Notes under the pieces: generated by a model | What the model saw: only the letters and a program-made list of their open reading frames with translations | Database searches by the model: none | Told to the model about the DNA's origin: nothing | Shown: positions 8,336 through 18,356 of the stretch, piece after piece | How positions within the stretch are numbered: position 1 is the first letter of the stretch | Layout of the letters: each line of letters opens with the position of its first letter | Program-made: the position numbers and the translations under genes | NCBI RefSeq assembly: GCF_013307435.2 | Contig: NZ_CP102845.1 | Location: forward strand, 2,241,001 to 2,305,000 | DNA: 64,000 nt | Origin: Microvirga terrae | GTDB taxonomy: Bacteria > Pseudomonadota > Alphaproteobacteria > Rhizobiales > Beijerinckiaceae | Reading direction: 5' to 3'

Positions 8336-9607
8336 ATGAGCTACAAAAAGCTGATGCTTGCGGCTGCCTGCGCGATCACCGCCTCATGCAGCGGAATGAC
8401 CGCGGCACTCGCCGATGTGACCGTCAGGATGATGCATGTCGAGCAGAACCCGCAGGTTACAGGATTCTGGAACGACATCGCCCGACGGTACGAGGCCTCC
8501 CATCCGGGCGTGAAGGTGGACGTTCAATATCTGGAAAACGAGGCCTACAAGAAGAAGCTGACCACGCTCCTGCAATCGTCAGACCGGCCGAACATCATCT
8601 ACAGTTGGGCAGGAGGCGTCCTGCGCGATCAGGTCAAGGCGGGGGTGATCGAGGACCTGACGCCTGTCATGGATGCTCCCTGGAAGGCGCGCTTCGTTCC
8701 GGCCGCGGTGCAAGCCTACACCGTCAACGACAAGATCTATGGTGTGCCGATGCACACGGCACAGGTGGGCTTCTTCTACAACAAGGATCTTTTCGCGAAG
8801 GCGGGCATCGATGCATCCTCGATCAAGACTTGGGATGACCTGCTCGGTGCAGTGAAGAAGCTGCAGGCTGCCGGGATCACACCGATCATTACGGGCGGAG
8901 CCGACAAATGGCCCGTCCATTTCTATTGGTCGCATCTGGCGATCAGGATCGGCGGCAAGGACGCTTTCGAGGCTGCCCTGCGCGGCGAGGGCAAGGGCTT
9001 TGCCGACACGACTTTCATCAAGGCCGGCGAAGTATTCAAGCAACTGGTGGACCTCAAGCCCTTCCAGGCCGGCTTCCTCGGAGCAACCTATCCTCAATCG
9101 GCAGGACAGTTCGGTGACGGCAAGGGCGCGATGATGCTCATGCTGAACGGGCTCCTCAATACCATGAAAGCCAACTCGGCCGACAAGGTTGGCATTCCCG
9201 ATGACAAGCTGGGCTGGTTTCCTTTCCCGACGGTTGCAGGCGGCAAAGGTGATCCGAGCGATACCCTCGGCGGTTTGAACGGTTGGCTGGTGACGAAAGG
9301 ATCGCCGAAGGAAGCCGCAGACTTTCTGAAGTTCTTCTCGGAAGCGGAAAACCAGCGTCAAGCGGCCGAGCGCGGTTTCTACATCCCGGTCGTCATCGGC
9401 ACCCAGGATGCGATCAAGAACCCGATCCTGCGCCAGATTGCGGAGAATGTTTCCAAGTCCAAGTATCACCAGCTCTATTATGATCAGATGCTCGGCCCAT
9501 CGGTCGGTGCGGTGGTCAATGACATCTCAGCCGATCTCGCCGCCGGACGAATGAAACCGACGGAAGCGGCCGAGGCCGTCCAACAAGCCTGGGAACTCGC
9601 CCAATAG
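8336..9607 (+). CDS. sugar ABC transporter substrate-binding protein (family 1)
   Basis: A 423-residue periplasmic binding protein. A signal peptide covers about residues 1-27 (KKLMLAAACAITASCSGMTAALA). The mature part has family-1 features: VRMMHVEQNP, then a hinge region around GVPMHTAQVGFFYNKDLF, and later LGGLNGWLVTKGSPKEAADFLKFF. It captures a carbohydrate and delivers it to the permeases encoded just downstream. A GAGGAGA ribosome-binding site ends about 7 bases before ATG 8336. The gene opens the operon divergent from the ROK regulator. A strong hairpin follows its stop, which would favour higher expression of the binding protein than of the permeases. Confidence 0.93.
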   Translation: MSYKKLMLAAACAITASCSGMTAALADVTVRMMHVEQNPQVTGFWNDIARRYEASHPGVKVDVQYLENEAYKKKLTTLLQSSDRPNIIYSWAGGVLRDQVKAGVIEDLTPVMDAPWKARFVPAAVQAYTVNDKIYGVPMHTAQVGFFYNKDLFAKAGIDASSIKTWDDLLGAVKKLQAAGITPIITGGADKWPVHFYWSHLAIRIGGKDAFEAALRGEGKGFADTTFIKAGEVFKQLVDLKPFQAGFLGATYPQSAGQFGDGKGAMMLMLNGLLNTMKANSADKVGIPDDKLGWFPFPTVAGGKGDPSDTLGGLNGWLVTKGSPKEAADFLKFFSEAENQRQAAERGFYIPVVIGTQDAIKNPILRQIAENVSKSKYHQLYYDQMLGPSVGAVVNDISADLAAGRMKPTEAAEAVQQAWELAQ

Positions 9608-9621
9608 ATTAGCCAAATCCC

Positions 9622-9646
9622 GGAAGAGCGGCCCGGCCGCTCTTCC
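9622..9646 (+). terminator. hairpin between binding-protein and permease genes
   Basis: A perfect inverted repeat with 12-base arms (GGAAGAGCGGCC / GGCCGCTCTTCC) around one central base, 15 bases after the binding-protein stop. There is no T-run, so it is probably an mRNA-stabilising or partial attenuating hairpin rather than a full terminator, as is common after the binding-protein gene in ABC operons. Confidence 0.6.
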
Positions 9647-9668
9647 CTGCCGCACGTTCAGGGAGGGA

Positions 9669-10610
9669 ATGATGGCGACGAGTGTCACGGGTGGGACGGC
9701 GAAGGCTGTCTTCCAAGCACCCTCATGGTTGCGGGCATCCTCGACAAGCATTGGAGGATCAACGGCCATCGTGCTGCTGTTCCTGCCTCCGGCCCTGTTT
9801 CTCTTCACTCTCTTCGTCGCGCTGCCAATGGGCGAAGCCGCCTGGTATAGTTTCTATAACTGGAACGGGTATGGAGCGCCGACCGACTTCGTCGGATGGC
9901 GGAACTTCGAGCTCCTGTTCGCGAACCGTGCGTTTCGCATCGCGCTGACGAACAATCTGCTCATCATCGTGGTGTCGCTGGCGATCCAGCTCCCGCTTGC
10001 CTTGGGAATGGCCATCCTCCTGGCCGACCGCGTGCGGGGGACGGCAACCTTCCGGCTCATCTTCTTCCTGCCCTACATCCTTGCGGAAATCGCCGCAGGT
10101 CTCATCTGGCGCTTCGTCTACGACGGCGAGTATGGCCTTTTCGCGAAGCTGCTGGGACTGTTCGGCGCTGATCCGATCCACATTCTCGCCGAACCGGATA
10201 TCGCCATCTATGCCATCATGGTGGTCGTGATCTGGAAGTATTTCGGCTTCCACATGATGCTGTACATCGCCGGCCTCCAACAGATCGACCGCAGCCTGTA
10301 CGAGGCCGCGCATATCGACGGCGCAACGGGCTGGCAGATCTTCCGGCGGATCACGGTGCCGCTCCTCGGGTCAACGATCCGGCTCTCCGTCTTCTTTGCC
10401 ATCCTCGGATCAATCCAGCTCTTCGACCTCATTATGCCTCTGACCAAGGGTGGTCCCTCGGACAGCACTCAGACCATGGTGACCTATCTCTACACCTACG
10501 GTGTCACCAGGACGAGGATCGGCTTCGGCAGTGCGGTCGGTGTGGTTCTGTTCTTGATCTGCGTCGTGTTCGCCTTCGGCTACAAACGGGTCCTCATGCG
10601 CCATGACTAG
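9669..10610 (+). CDS. sugar ABC transporter permease (MalF/UgpA-like)
   Basis: A 313-residue inner-membrane permease with about six transmembrane segments, beginning near residue 35 (AIVLLFLPPALFLFTLFVALP). The EAA loop that contacts the ATPase is visible as LYEAAHIDGATGWQIFRRITVPLL. It forms the heterodimeric channel with the next gene, which it overlaps by 8 bases. GGGAGG lies just before the start; ATG 9672 is an equally good start. It belongs to the CUT1 group. Confidence 0.93.
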   Translation: MMATSVTGGTAKAVFQAPSWLRASSTSIGGSTAIVLLFLPPALFLFTLFVALPMGEAAWYSFYNWNGYGAPTDFVGWRNFELLFANRAFRIALTNNLLIIVVSLAIQLPLALGMAILLADRVRGTATFRLIFFLPYILAEIAAGLIWRFVYDGEYGLFAKLLGLFGADPIHILAEPDIAIYAIMVVVIWKYFGFHMMLYIAGLQQIDRSLYEAAHIDGATGWQIFRRITVPLLGSTIRLSVFFAILGSIQLFDLIMPLTKGGPSDSTQTMVTYLYTYGVTRTRIGFGSAVGVVLFLICVVFAFGYKRVLMRHD

Positions 10611-11454
10611 CACCGCTGCCCGCTACGATACGCCAGTCACCATCGCCCCGGTCCTACGATACGCCATTCTCTTCGTCGTTGCCGGAGGCGTGTTGATCCC
10701 CTTGCTGACCACGGCCCTGGGTGGGTTCAAGTCGCTCGGCGACCTGAGAGTCAATCCTTTCGGCTTGCCGAGCCAATGGGAGTGGATGAACTACTGGGAG
10801 ATCCTTGCCAGCGGCCGCTACTGGCAGCTGATGGCAAACTCCCTGATCATCGCGATCCTGACGGTCATCCTGACCGTTGCCACGTCCGCGATGGCCGCCT
10901 TCGTGTTCGTGCATGTCCGTTTCTTCGGCGCGACTTTCCTCCTGAACTATCTGCTTCTCGGGTTGATGTTTCCGGCCGCCACCGCGATCCTGCCGCTCTT
11001 CATCAAGATCCGTGATCTCGGTCTTCTCGACACCTACTGGGGGGTGGTGCTGCCCCAGGTCGCCTTTGGCTTGGCGATGAGCATCCTCCTGTTCCGCAAC
11101 TCCTTCCGGCAGATGCCGAAAGACCTCTTCGAGGCGGCCGTCATCGACGGCTGCGGCTACTTCCGATTCTTCTGGCATGTGATCCTGCCGTTGTCGCGCC
11201 CGATCCTCGCAACGGTGTCCGTCATCGTCTTCGTGCACAGTTGGAACAACTACCTTCTTCCTCTCGTGGTGCTGAACCGCGATACGCTCTATCCGTGGCC
11301 CCTCGGGATCATGGTCTATCAGGGCGAGTTTTCCACAGACTGGAACCTCATCCTGGCGTTCATCACGCTGACGATCCTGCCGGCGATCATCATGTTCTTC
11401 GCGGCACAAAAGCACATCGTCGCGGGACTGATGGCGGGTTCGGTCAAAGGGTGA
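10603..11454 (+). CDS. sugar ABC transporter permease (MalG/UgpE-like)
   Basis: A 283-residue second permease with about six transmembrane segments, the first around residues 20-40 (YAILFVVAGGVLIPLLTTALGG). The EAA motif reads LFEAAVIDGCGYFRFFWHVILPL. The C-terminal FAAQKHIVAGLMAGSVKG is typical of MalG/UgpE-type permeases. The start overlaps the preceding permease by 8 bases, suggesting translational coupling. The ATPase gene follows after 47 bases. Confidence 0.93.
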   Translation: MTSTAARYDTPVTIAPVLRYAILFVVAGGVLIPLLTTALGGFKSLGDLRVNPFGLPSQWEWMNYWEILASGRYWQLMANSLIIAILTVILTVATSAMAAFVFVHVRFFGATFLLNYLLLGLMFPAATAILPLFIKIRDLGLLDTYWGVVLPQVAFGLAMSILLFRNSFRQMPKDLFEAAVIDGCGYFRFFWHVILPLSRPILATVSVIVFVHSWNNYLLPLVVLNRDTLYPWPLGIMVYQGEFSTDWNLILAFITLTILPAIIMFFAAQKHIVAGLMAGSVKG

Positions 11455-11501
11455 GGAAATGGCTCGTCACATCAGCGGACATAACCAGGGAAGACATTGA
11501 C

Positions 11502-12557
<1,056 letters not shown>

Positions 12558-12884
12558 TTCAGAGTGCCGAGCCGGAAGGGAGTTGCGCCTCCATGTGCAA
12601 TGCGATTGCGGCGTCGGCCGGGCTGCGGCGCCTTCTGTCTTCGCCCAACTTCGCGAGAATGGCTTCTCCTGGCATGAGGCTGAAATCAGTTGGCTATCGC
12701 GCTTGCCACACGACCATCGAGCCTTTCGGACGGGCAGGGCTTTCTCAGTCCGGCATTCCCCGGCCAAGACCACGGTGGCTGACCAATGGCAGATTGTGGC
12801 CACAGACCCACGACAGGATTGGATATCCAGCCTTCTGGCAGTCCGGCTTCAAACGCCGTGACGAAATCATGGCAGATGAGAAGC
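12558..12884. other. gene-free stretch between convergent units
   Basis: About 330 bases between the ABC ATPase stop and the convergent dehydratase stop. Open frames exist on both strands, but none resembles a known protein, and no clear terminator hairpin was seen. Confidence 0.5.
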
Positions 12885-14081
12885 TCATGAGAAGAAGGCC
12901 TGGTCGTCTTCGGTCAGGTATTCCTTCGCCCGCTCGGGGATGAGCTCGACTCCCATGCCCGGCCTGTCGAGAACGTCGATCATGCCGTTTTGGACGATAG
13001 GGCTGGGGAGCCCTTCTACGATTTCGCTCCACCATGGCGGATCCGCGGTTGTGTACTCGAAGGCGATGAAGTTGCCGGGAAGCGTTGCGCTTACTTGGAT
13101 CAGGGCCGCGAGACCCAGCAGGCCGTTCGCGGTGCCATGCGGGGCGATCGTGATGCCATGCAGGTCGGCGAATTCAGCAATCCATTTCAGCTCGGCAATG
13201 CCCCCGACATCGGCGGGATCTGGACCGATCACATGCACCGCATGGGTTTCGATGAGTTCCTTGAAGTTCTGCCGCAGATAGATCTGCTCTCCCGTGTGAA
13301 TCGGGGTGACGGAGGTGCGGGTTAGCTCACGATAGGTGCCCGCATTCACCCAGGGCGTATAATCGCCCGACAGCACGTCTTCGATCCACAGGAGGTTGAA
13401 AGGCTCGAGCATGCTGGCAAGCCGAATGGCATCGCCAAGCATCCAGCCGGGGCCGCAATCAAGCGCCAGGCCCACATTCCCTCCCGCCACCTCCTTCATG
13501 GCGGCGACGCAGTCCACGAGGTGACGAAGCCCCTTCTCCGTCACAGGGCCACGGTCGAGAGCGCCATGGAATGGGCTGGCGTTCGGTTCGCCGTAATAGA
13601 AGTTCGGCACTTCCCTCTTCATGGGGGAGTGAAAGCCGATCGGCTGCTTGAAGATGGTGAACCCTTCGGGAAGCGCCATCATCTTGCGCATGTCGTCGGC
13701 GTAATCTTCCGGCCTATGGCCTGCGAGAGGGAAGCGGATGGAGCCATTGTAGACCCGCACCTTGTCGCGGACCTTACCGCCGAGCAGCCTGTGAACGGGC
13801 ACGCCTGCGGCTTTACCTGCCAAGTCCCATAGGGCTATCTCGACGGCGCTGACTGCCGCTCCCCATGGCTTGAACCCTCCGCGCTGCCTGATCTTGAGCA
13901 TGACTCGCTCGACGAGAGTGGGGTCTTCGCCGATCAGCGCCTCGCGCAGAGCGAGGATGTGCGGCTTCAGATAATGCTTCCATGTCTCGGCCTGGGCATA
14001 GCCCGAGATACCCTCGTCCGTGACGATCCGAACGACTGGGCTCTTGCCGATGATGGCGCATTTGAGATCGACGATTTTCAT
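12885..14081 (-). CDS. enolase-superfamily dehydratase (mandelate racemase/muconate lactonizing type)
   Basis: About 398 residues from ATG 14081, which has a purine-rich GAGAAG just upstream; the frame is open to 14114. The N-terminal capping domain (DEGISGYAQAETWKHY) precedes a barrel. Metal-ligand-bearing strands are visible: LALDCGPGWML, LLWIEDVLSGD and IHTGEQIYL, with a late histidine in APHGTANG. Enzymes of this group dehydrate or racemise sugar acids or related hydroxy acids in the cytoplasm. It starts 17 bases after the IclR gene stop, so it is probably in that unit. The specific substrate is not readable. Confidence 0.88.
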   Translation of the reverse strand: MKIVDLKCAIIGKSPVVRIVTDEGISGYAQAETWKHYLKPHILALREALIGEDPTLVERVMLKIRQRGGFKPWGAAVSAVEIALWDLAGKAAGVPVHRLLGGKVRDKVRVYNGSIRFPLAGHRPEDYADDMRKMMALPEGFTIFKQPIGFHSPMKREVPNFYYGEPNASPFHGALDRGPVTEKGLRHLVDCVAAMKEVAGGNVGLALDCGPGWMLGDAIRLASMLEPFNLLWIEDVLSGDYTPWVNAGTYRELTRTSVTPIHTGEQIYLRQNFKELIETHAVHVIGPDPADVGGIAELKWIAEFADLHGITIAPHGTANGLLGLAALIQVSATLPGNFIAFEYTTADPPWWSEIVEGLPSPIVQNGMIDVLDRPGMGVELIPERAKEYLTEDDQAFFS

Positions 14082-14097
14082 CCACTTCTCCCGGCAG

Positions 14098-14886
14098 CTA
14101 TGCTGGCATCGCATTCGTCATGGCACGAGCGGTCTCTATGGCAGCCATACGGATTTCCTCCATCCGACTTGGCTCGGCACCAGCCAAAAAGGGCACGCTC
14201 ACAGCCGCGGCAAGCTTGCCTTCCTTGAAAAAAACGGGAGCAGCGAAGGCGCAGATGCTAGGGGCACTTTCTCCCTTGTCCTGGGCCCAGCCGAGCCTCC
14301 TGATCCGCGTGAACTCAGCCCGCAGGCGCTTAGGATCGGTGAGCGTCTTGCTGGTGTAAGCAGGGAGCGGTTCCGCGAGCCATTGGTTCAACATCTCCGG
14401 CTCCATGTACGACAGCAGCAGCTTGCTCGCGGCACTCGCATGGATTGGCATGCGCTGGCCAGGCTTTACCGTCAGGGCATATTCCCGCCGCCCTTGCGCA
14501 GCGGCGACGACGATGATGCCCTCGTCATCAATGACGCTGAGCTTGACGCCTTCACCGAGGTCGGATGAGAGCCTCTCCAGGAAGGGCTGGCTGAACGCCG
14601 CGATGTCGAAGTCGTTCGCGCGGGATGCGACGTGAGAGGCCAAAGCCAGAAGCCTGCGCCCGAGGCTGTAGGCCCCCGCCTTGTCGCGGTACACCATATC
14701 GTGTCGCTGCAGCGTATTGAGAATGCGATAGACGGCAGTCCGCGGCAGATCGAGGACATCGGCCAGTTCTCGGATGGTCAGGCCGGTACTGTTGTTGTGC
14801 TCAAGCGCTTCCAGAACCTGCATCATCCGATCGATAGCAGGGATCGTGTGTTTGTTTTCTACGTCCTGCGTAATCTCGTCCATCAT
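14098..14886 (-). CDS. IclR-family transcriptional regulator
   Basis: About 262 residues from ATG 14886; the frame extends to an ATG at 14928, but that start would lie inside the candidate operator. The N-terminal winged helix reads AIDRMMQVLEALEHNN, then LTIRELADVLDLPRTAVYRILNTL. The C-terminal ligand domain contains ASAASKLLLSYM and APSICAFAAPVFF, typical of IclR effector domains. It probably controls the divergent VOC-dehydratase unit and the ABC importer at 18357, since ATTCA-N4-TGAAT-type palindromes occur at both places. Confidence 0.93.
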   Translation of the reverse strand: MMDEITQDVENKHTIPAIDRMMQVLEALEHNNSTGLTIRELADVLDLPRTAVYRILNTLQRHDMVYRDKAGAYSLGRRLLALASHVASRANDFDIAAFSQPFLERLSSDLGEGVKLSVIDDEGIIVVAAAQGRREYALTVKPGQRMPIHASAASKLLLSYMEPEMLNQWLAEPLPAYTSKTLTDPKRLRAEFTRIRRLGWAQDKGESAPSICAFAAPVFFKEGKLAAAVSVPFLAGAEPSRMEEIRMAAIETARAMTNAMPA

Positions 14887-14900
14887 CGTTAAGTCCGCTA

Positions 14901-14959
14901 TTGACAAGTTCTGGTCGACTAGTACCATATATTTGAACTAATAAAATTCATATTTGAAT
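14901..14959 (+). promoter_or_regulatory. IclR/VOC divergent control region with paired palindromes
   Basis: On the plus strand there is TTGACA at 14901-14906 and a weak -10 TACCAT at 14923-14928 (16-base spacer). A perfect inverted repeat ATTCA-TATT-TGAAT follows at 14946-14959. A partial copy, 10 of 14 matching the consensus GTTCATATTTGAAC, lies at 14925-14938, exactly 21 bases away on the same face of the helix. This fits an IclR-family operator governing the rightward operon and the regulator itself. Confidence 0.55.
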
Positions 14960-15059
14960 AAGGCGATGCCGTCAACAGGCCGCGGAAGGAGACGGAGATG
15001 GAGCAGAGTAGTCGTTCTATATTCAGGGCTTGGGGCGCGCGAGCAGAGGTGACGCTGCC

Positions 15060-15491
15060 ATGCTGACAGTTTCATCGATTGCTCATGTTGCCATCCGGGT
15101 GAAGGATGCCGCGCGTACCCTCGATTTTTACACAAACAAGCTCGGCTTCTCGGAAATGATGCGGCTTGATCGGGATGGACGGCTCTGGCTCGTCTATCTC
15201 AGGATCACGGATGATCAATTCCTCGAGGTCTTTCCCGATGGGGAGGGAGAACGGGCAGCGGAACGGGAAGCTGTCGGTTACAACCACATGTGCCTTTCCG
15301 TTCCCGATATCGATCAGACTCTGCGCGAGCTGGAGGCCAGCGGGGTTCCGCTGATCCGTCCCAAGGTGCTGGGAGCGGACGGCAATTGGCAGGCTTGGAT
15401 CGAGGATCCCGATGGCCATCGGATCGAGCTCATGCAGATGGCTCCTGACAGCATGCAGGCGGCGGCCATCGCGCGGCTCAAGCGGGCTTGA
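15060..15491 (+). CDS. VOC-family (glyoxalase/dioxygenase fold) protein
   Basis: A 143-residue protein from ATG 15060. Two babab repeats are seen: IAHVAIRVKDAARTLDFYTNKLGF at the start, and YNHMCLSVPDIDQTLRELEASG in the second half, ending DPDGHRIELMQ. H (in IAHVAIR), E (in FLEVFP), H (in YNHMCLS) and E (in RIELM) are in the usual metal-ligand places. The family covers glyoxalases, epimerases and dioxygenases; the reaction here is unknown. It is the first gene of the unit divergent from IclR and precedes a sugar-acid dehydratase, suggesting a role in the same catabolic route. Confidence 0.88.
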   Translation: MLTVSSIAHVAIRVKDAARTLDFYTNKLGFSEMMRLDRDGRLWLVYLRITDDQFLEVFPDGEGERAAEREAVGYNHMCLSVPDIDQTLRELEASGVPLIRPKVLGADGNWQAWIEDPDGHRIELMQMAPDSMQAAAIARLKRA

Positions 15492-15570
15492 ACCGGACAT
15501 AGTCCGCATTATCCGTTGGCGAGCTCTCCAAGTGATCCGGCGCGAGATGATCGTCTGCGGTTCATCGGAT

Positions 15571-15600
15571 GTGGAGCTTCTAAAGGCTCAAAAGCTCCAC
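15571..15600. terminator. hairpin after the VOC gene
   Basis: A perfect 9-base inverted repeat, GTGGAGCTT / AAGCTCCAC, with a 12-base loop, 80 bases after the VOC stop. There is no T-run. It could be a weak terminator or a repeated palindromic element. Confidence 0.4.
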
Positions 15601-15724
15601 GCTCTGAGCGCGTAAGGCGTCGAGAACAAGAAGTACCGATCGGCCTCCGGCCGACCTAAGTCAAAGCATATGAAGCCTGCCTTGCTTCAAGAGCCGCGCC
15701 GAAGGCCGAGCTGGAGGAAACTGA

Positions 15725-16885
15725 ATGAAAATCGTGGCCCAGAAGGTGTTCGTCGCCAATGTCTCGCGCACGAACTTCGTGTTCGTCAAGCTCTATACCG
15801 ATGAAGGAATCGAGGGGATCGGGGAGGCCACATTAGAGTGGAAGACCAAGACCGTCGTCGCTGCCCTGGAGGAGCTCGAACGCGTGCTCGTGGGCCGCGA
15901 TCCGTTTGCGGTAGATGCTATCGTCGAGCAACTCCACCGTGACAGCTACTGGCGCACAGGTGCGGTCTTCCGCACGGCTTTAGGTGCGATCGAGGCGGCT
16001 CTACTGGATATCAAGGGAAAAGCCCTTGGCGTGCCAGTCTTCGAGCTTCTTGGGGGTAAGTTCAGAGATCAGGTGGCCTGCTATGCGAACCACTGGTTCT
16101 TCGGTTCCGAGACGCCGGAGCAATATGCAGCCAACGCCCGCAATGCCGTTGCCATGGGATATCGGGCTCTCAAGTGGGACCCCTTTGGAGCTGCCGACCT
16201 CGAGATGGATCGGCAGCAGCGCCGCACAACGATCGAGATCGTGGAAGCCGTGCGCGATGCCGTTGGGCCTGATGTCAACCTCATGCTCGACGTTCATGGC
16301 CGGCTGAATGTCCCCACGGCCATCGCCATGTGCAAGGCTCTCGAGCGTTACGACCTGACTTGGATTGAGGAGCCGACACCCCCTGAAAGCATCGACGCGC
16401 TGGCGCAAGTCCGAGCCAACAGTCCGGTTGCGATCGCAGCCGGCGAGCGCTGGTTCGAGCCCTCCCGCTTCATCGAAGCCCTGAACAAGAAGGCCGTCGA
16501 CATCCTTCAGCCTGATGTCTCTCATGCGGGCGGTCTCGGCGAGACGAAACGGATCGCGCATCTGGCGCATAGCCATCTGATCCCGGTCGCGCCACATAAT
16601 CCAGTTGGGCCCGTGATGAATGCCATGACGCTCCACATGTCTATCGCCGTCCCGAACTTTTCGGTCTTCGAAACGGTTTCCGTGGATGTTCCATGGCGTA
16701 AGGAGTTGGTGCGCGAGACCTTACAGTTCGAGTGCGGACATATCCTCGCGCCCACGGCTCCGGGCCTTGGTGTCGAGCTGATAGAGGACGCGTGCGCGCG
16801 GTTTCCCTATGACGACCACGACGTGCCGCTGTTCGATGGAACCATCAACACCCGCGGAATTGCCACCGGCGAAAAGACGTTTTGA
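15725..16885 (+). CDS. enolase-superfamily dehydratase, galactonate-dehydratase-like
   Basis: A 386-residue enzyme. Metal ligands appear at D189 (LMLDVHGRL), E215 (TWIEEP) and E241 (AAGERWFE), with the general-acid/base histidine at H291 (VAPHNP). Spacing and sequence (AAGERWFE, VAPHNPVGPV) are those of D-galactonate dehydratase-type enzymes. It should remove water from an aldonic acid to give a 2-keto-3-deoxy acid in the cytoplasm. GGAGGAAAC lies just before the ATG. It is followed by an amidohydrolase gene. Substrates within the subgroup vary, so galactonate itself is not proven. Confidence 0.9.
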   Translation: MKIVAQKVFVANVSRTNFVFVKLYTDEGIEGIGEATLEWKTKTVVAALEELERVLVGRDPFAVDAIVEQLHRDSYWRTGAVFRTALGAIEAALLDIKGKALGVPVFELLGGKFRDQVACYANHWFFGSETPEQYAANARNAVAMGYRALKWDPFGAADLEMDRQQRRTTIEIVEAVRDAVGPDVNLMLDVHGRLNVPTAIAMCKALERYDLTWIEEPTPPESIDALAQVRANSPVAIAAGERWFEPSRFIEALNKKAVDILQPDVSHAGGLGETKRIAHLAHSHLIPVAPHNPVGPVMNAMTLHMSIAVPNFSVFETVSVDVPWRKELVRETLQFECGHILAPTAPGLGVELIEDACARFPYDDHDVPLFDGTINTRGIATGEKTF

Positions 16886-16945
16886 GGTCGGGAGCTTCTA
16901 AGAGGTCAACGCTGTTGATGGAACGGTAAGCCTCCGAGGGCCGTG

Positions 16946-18163
16946 ATGAGCGAGAGGTTGCTGATTAGGAATGGACGCCTTCTCGATCCCTCTTCCGGGC
17001 GCGACGAGATCCTGGACGTCGCAATAGCAGACGGCAAAATAGTAGGCCTTGCTCCCCATATCGACGCTAGCGGATACCACGTTATTGATGCAACCGGTGC
17101 TCTCGTCGTGCCAGGTCTGGTCGATATACATACCCATGCCTATTGGGGCGGCACTCTGCTCGGCGTGAACGCCGACAAGGTCGGCCCACGGAGCGGCGTG
17201 ACGACGTGGGTCGATTGTGGCTCCAGCGGAGCGGCAACCTTCGAAGGGTTCTTTCACCATGTGATCAAGCCGAGCCGGCTGCGGATCATTCCCTTTATCA
17301 ACCTCTCCTATATCGGCCTCACTCAGGCCGGCAACCTGAGCATCGACGTCGGCGAGTTGTTCGATTGGCGCTTCGCGGACCTTCGCGAGCTACGGCGCGT
17401 CAGGGCGGAATATGGATCCGTAATCGCGGGCGTCAAACTGCGAGCCAGCAACAACGCCTGTGGCGCAAATGGCCCTGTCGTTCTGCCGCTCGCGCGGGAG
17501 GCTGCGAACATCCTCGAGGTGCCGCTTATGATCCATATCGGAAACGCTCCGCCGATCATTGATGAAGTTCTCCCTTATCTCAAGGCTGGTGATATTCTGA
17601 CCCATATCTACAATCCGTCGGTCGGTGGATGTGTCCTCGACCAGCGCATGCGCCTGCGGCCGTCCGTGCGCGAGGCGCTCGCCCGTGGCGTCAAGATGGA
17701 CCTGGGGCACGGCGGAGCGAGCTTCTCATTCGAGGTTGCGCAGGCCGCCATCGAGGAGGGCCTGCTTCCAGACGCGATCAGCACGGATATTTACGCGCAC
17801 AATATCGAGGGCGTCGTCAAAGACCTTCCGCACATCATGGCCAAATTCCTGTCGCTCGGCTTCTCCCTAGAGCAAGTGATCAGGCTGACGACATGCTCTC
17901 CAGCCGACATCCTGGGTCGGCCGGATCTTGGTAGGGTCGAGCTTGGAGGGGAGGCGGACCTGGCCGTGTTCCACGTCCGGCACGATCCCGTTCAGGTCCA
18001 TGACTCTCTCGGCGTTGGTAGGGAAGCGCCAACTACACTCGAATGCGCGCTGACGCTGTGTCGAGGACAGATCATCGATATGCTCGATGACGGGCGGGCC
18101 GAGGGCCGAACATACTCATCAGATCAGAGCCGGAAAGGCCGAGACCGTGGTGATCGGAAGTAA
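16946..18163 (+). CDS. amidohydrolase/deacetylase-family metallohydrolase
   Basis: About 405 residues from ATG 16946 with CGAGGG 6 bases upstream; a GTG at 16943 is also possible. Signature metal sites are DIHTHAYWGG (HxH), the likely carboxylated lysine in AGVKLRAS, histidines in MIHIGN and ILTHIYN, and a late aspartate region DAISTDIYAHN. The N-terminal LLIRNGRLLDP strand and the C-terminal GGEADLAVF segment form the small beta domain. It probably hydrolyses a cyclic amide, lactone-like or N-acyl substrate. It follows the dehydratase by 60 bases in the same unit. Confidence 0.9.
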   Translation: MSERLLIRNGRLLDPSSGRDEILDVAIADGKIVGLAPHIDASGYHVIDATGALVVPGLVDIHTHAYWGGTLLGVNADKVGPRSGVTTWVDCGSSGAATFEGFFHHVIKPSRLRIIPFINLSYIGLTQAGNLSIDVGELFDWRFADLRELRRVRAEYGSVIAGVKLRASNNACGANGPVVLPLAREAANILEVPLMIHIGNAPPIIDEVLPYLKAGDILTHIYNPSVGGCVLDQRMRLRPSVREALARGVKMDLGHGGASFSFEVAQAAIEEGLLPDAISTDIYAHNIEGVVKDLPHIMAKFLSLGFSLEQVIRLTTCSPADILGRPDLGRVELGGEADLAVFHVRHDPVQVHDSLGVGREAPTTLECALTLCRGQIIDMLDDGRAEGRTYSSDQSRKGRDRGDRK

Positions 18164-18209
18164 TCGTCAACTCGAACTCTCCAGCGGTGAAGTAGCTCAA
18201 GATAAATGG

Positions 18210-18274
18210 TTGACATCCATCACATTCGGACCATAACTTTAGTTAGATTGAATTGGCCATGTTCAAATATGAAC
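18210..18274 (+). promoter_or_regulatory. promoter and IclR-type operator before the second ABC operon
   Basis: TTGACA at 18210-18215 and CATAAC at 18232-18237 (16-base spacer) form a plausible promoter. A perfect inverted repeat GTTCA-AATA-TGAAC lies at 18261-18274, just past the expected transcription start. A TTGAAT half-site ends at 18253, again 21 bases from the matching half of the palindrome. The same motif and spacing occur at 14925-14959, so the IclR protein probably represses here. Confidence 0.55.
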
Positions 18275-18356
18275 CAGTAAAGAAGCCAATCAGCTGGGAC
18301 ACCCGGTGCGCATCCGCACAATGATGCAAGGTTGTTTCCTTCAGGGAGGAGAGAAG

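Noticed and set aside
8579..9469. 296-residue minus-strand ORF
   Set aside because: It is entirely antisense to the clear ABC binding-protein gene, with low-complexity content typical of GC-rich shadows.
12593..12943. 116-residue plus-strand ORF after the ABC ATPase
   Set aside because: It is unlike any known protein and runs into the convergent dehydratase gene; probably non-coding.
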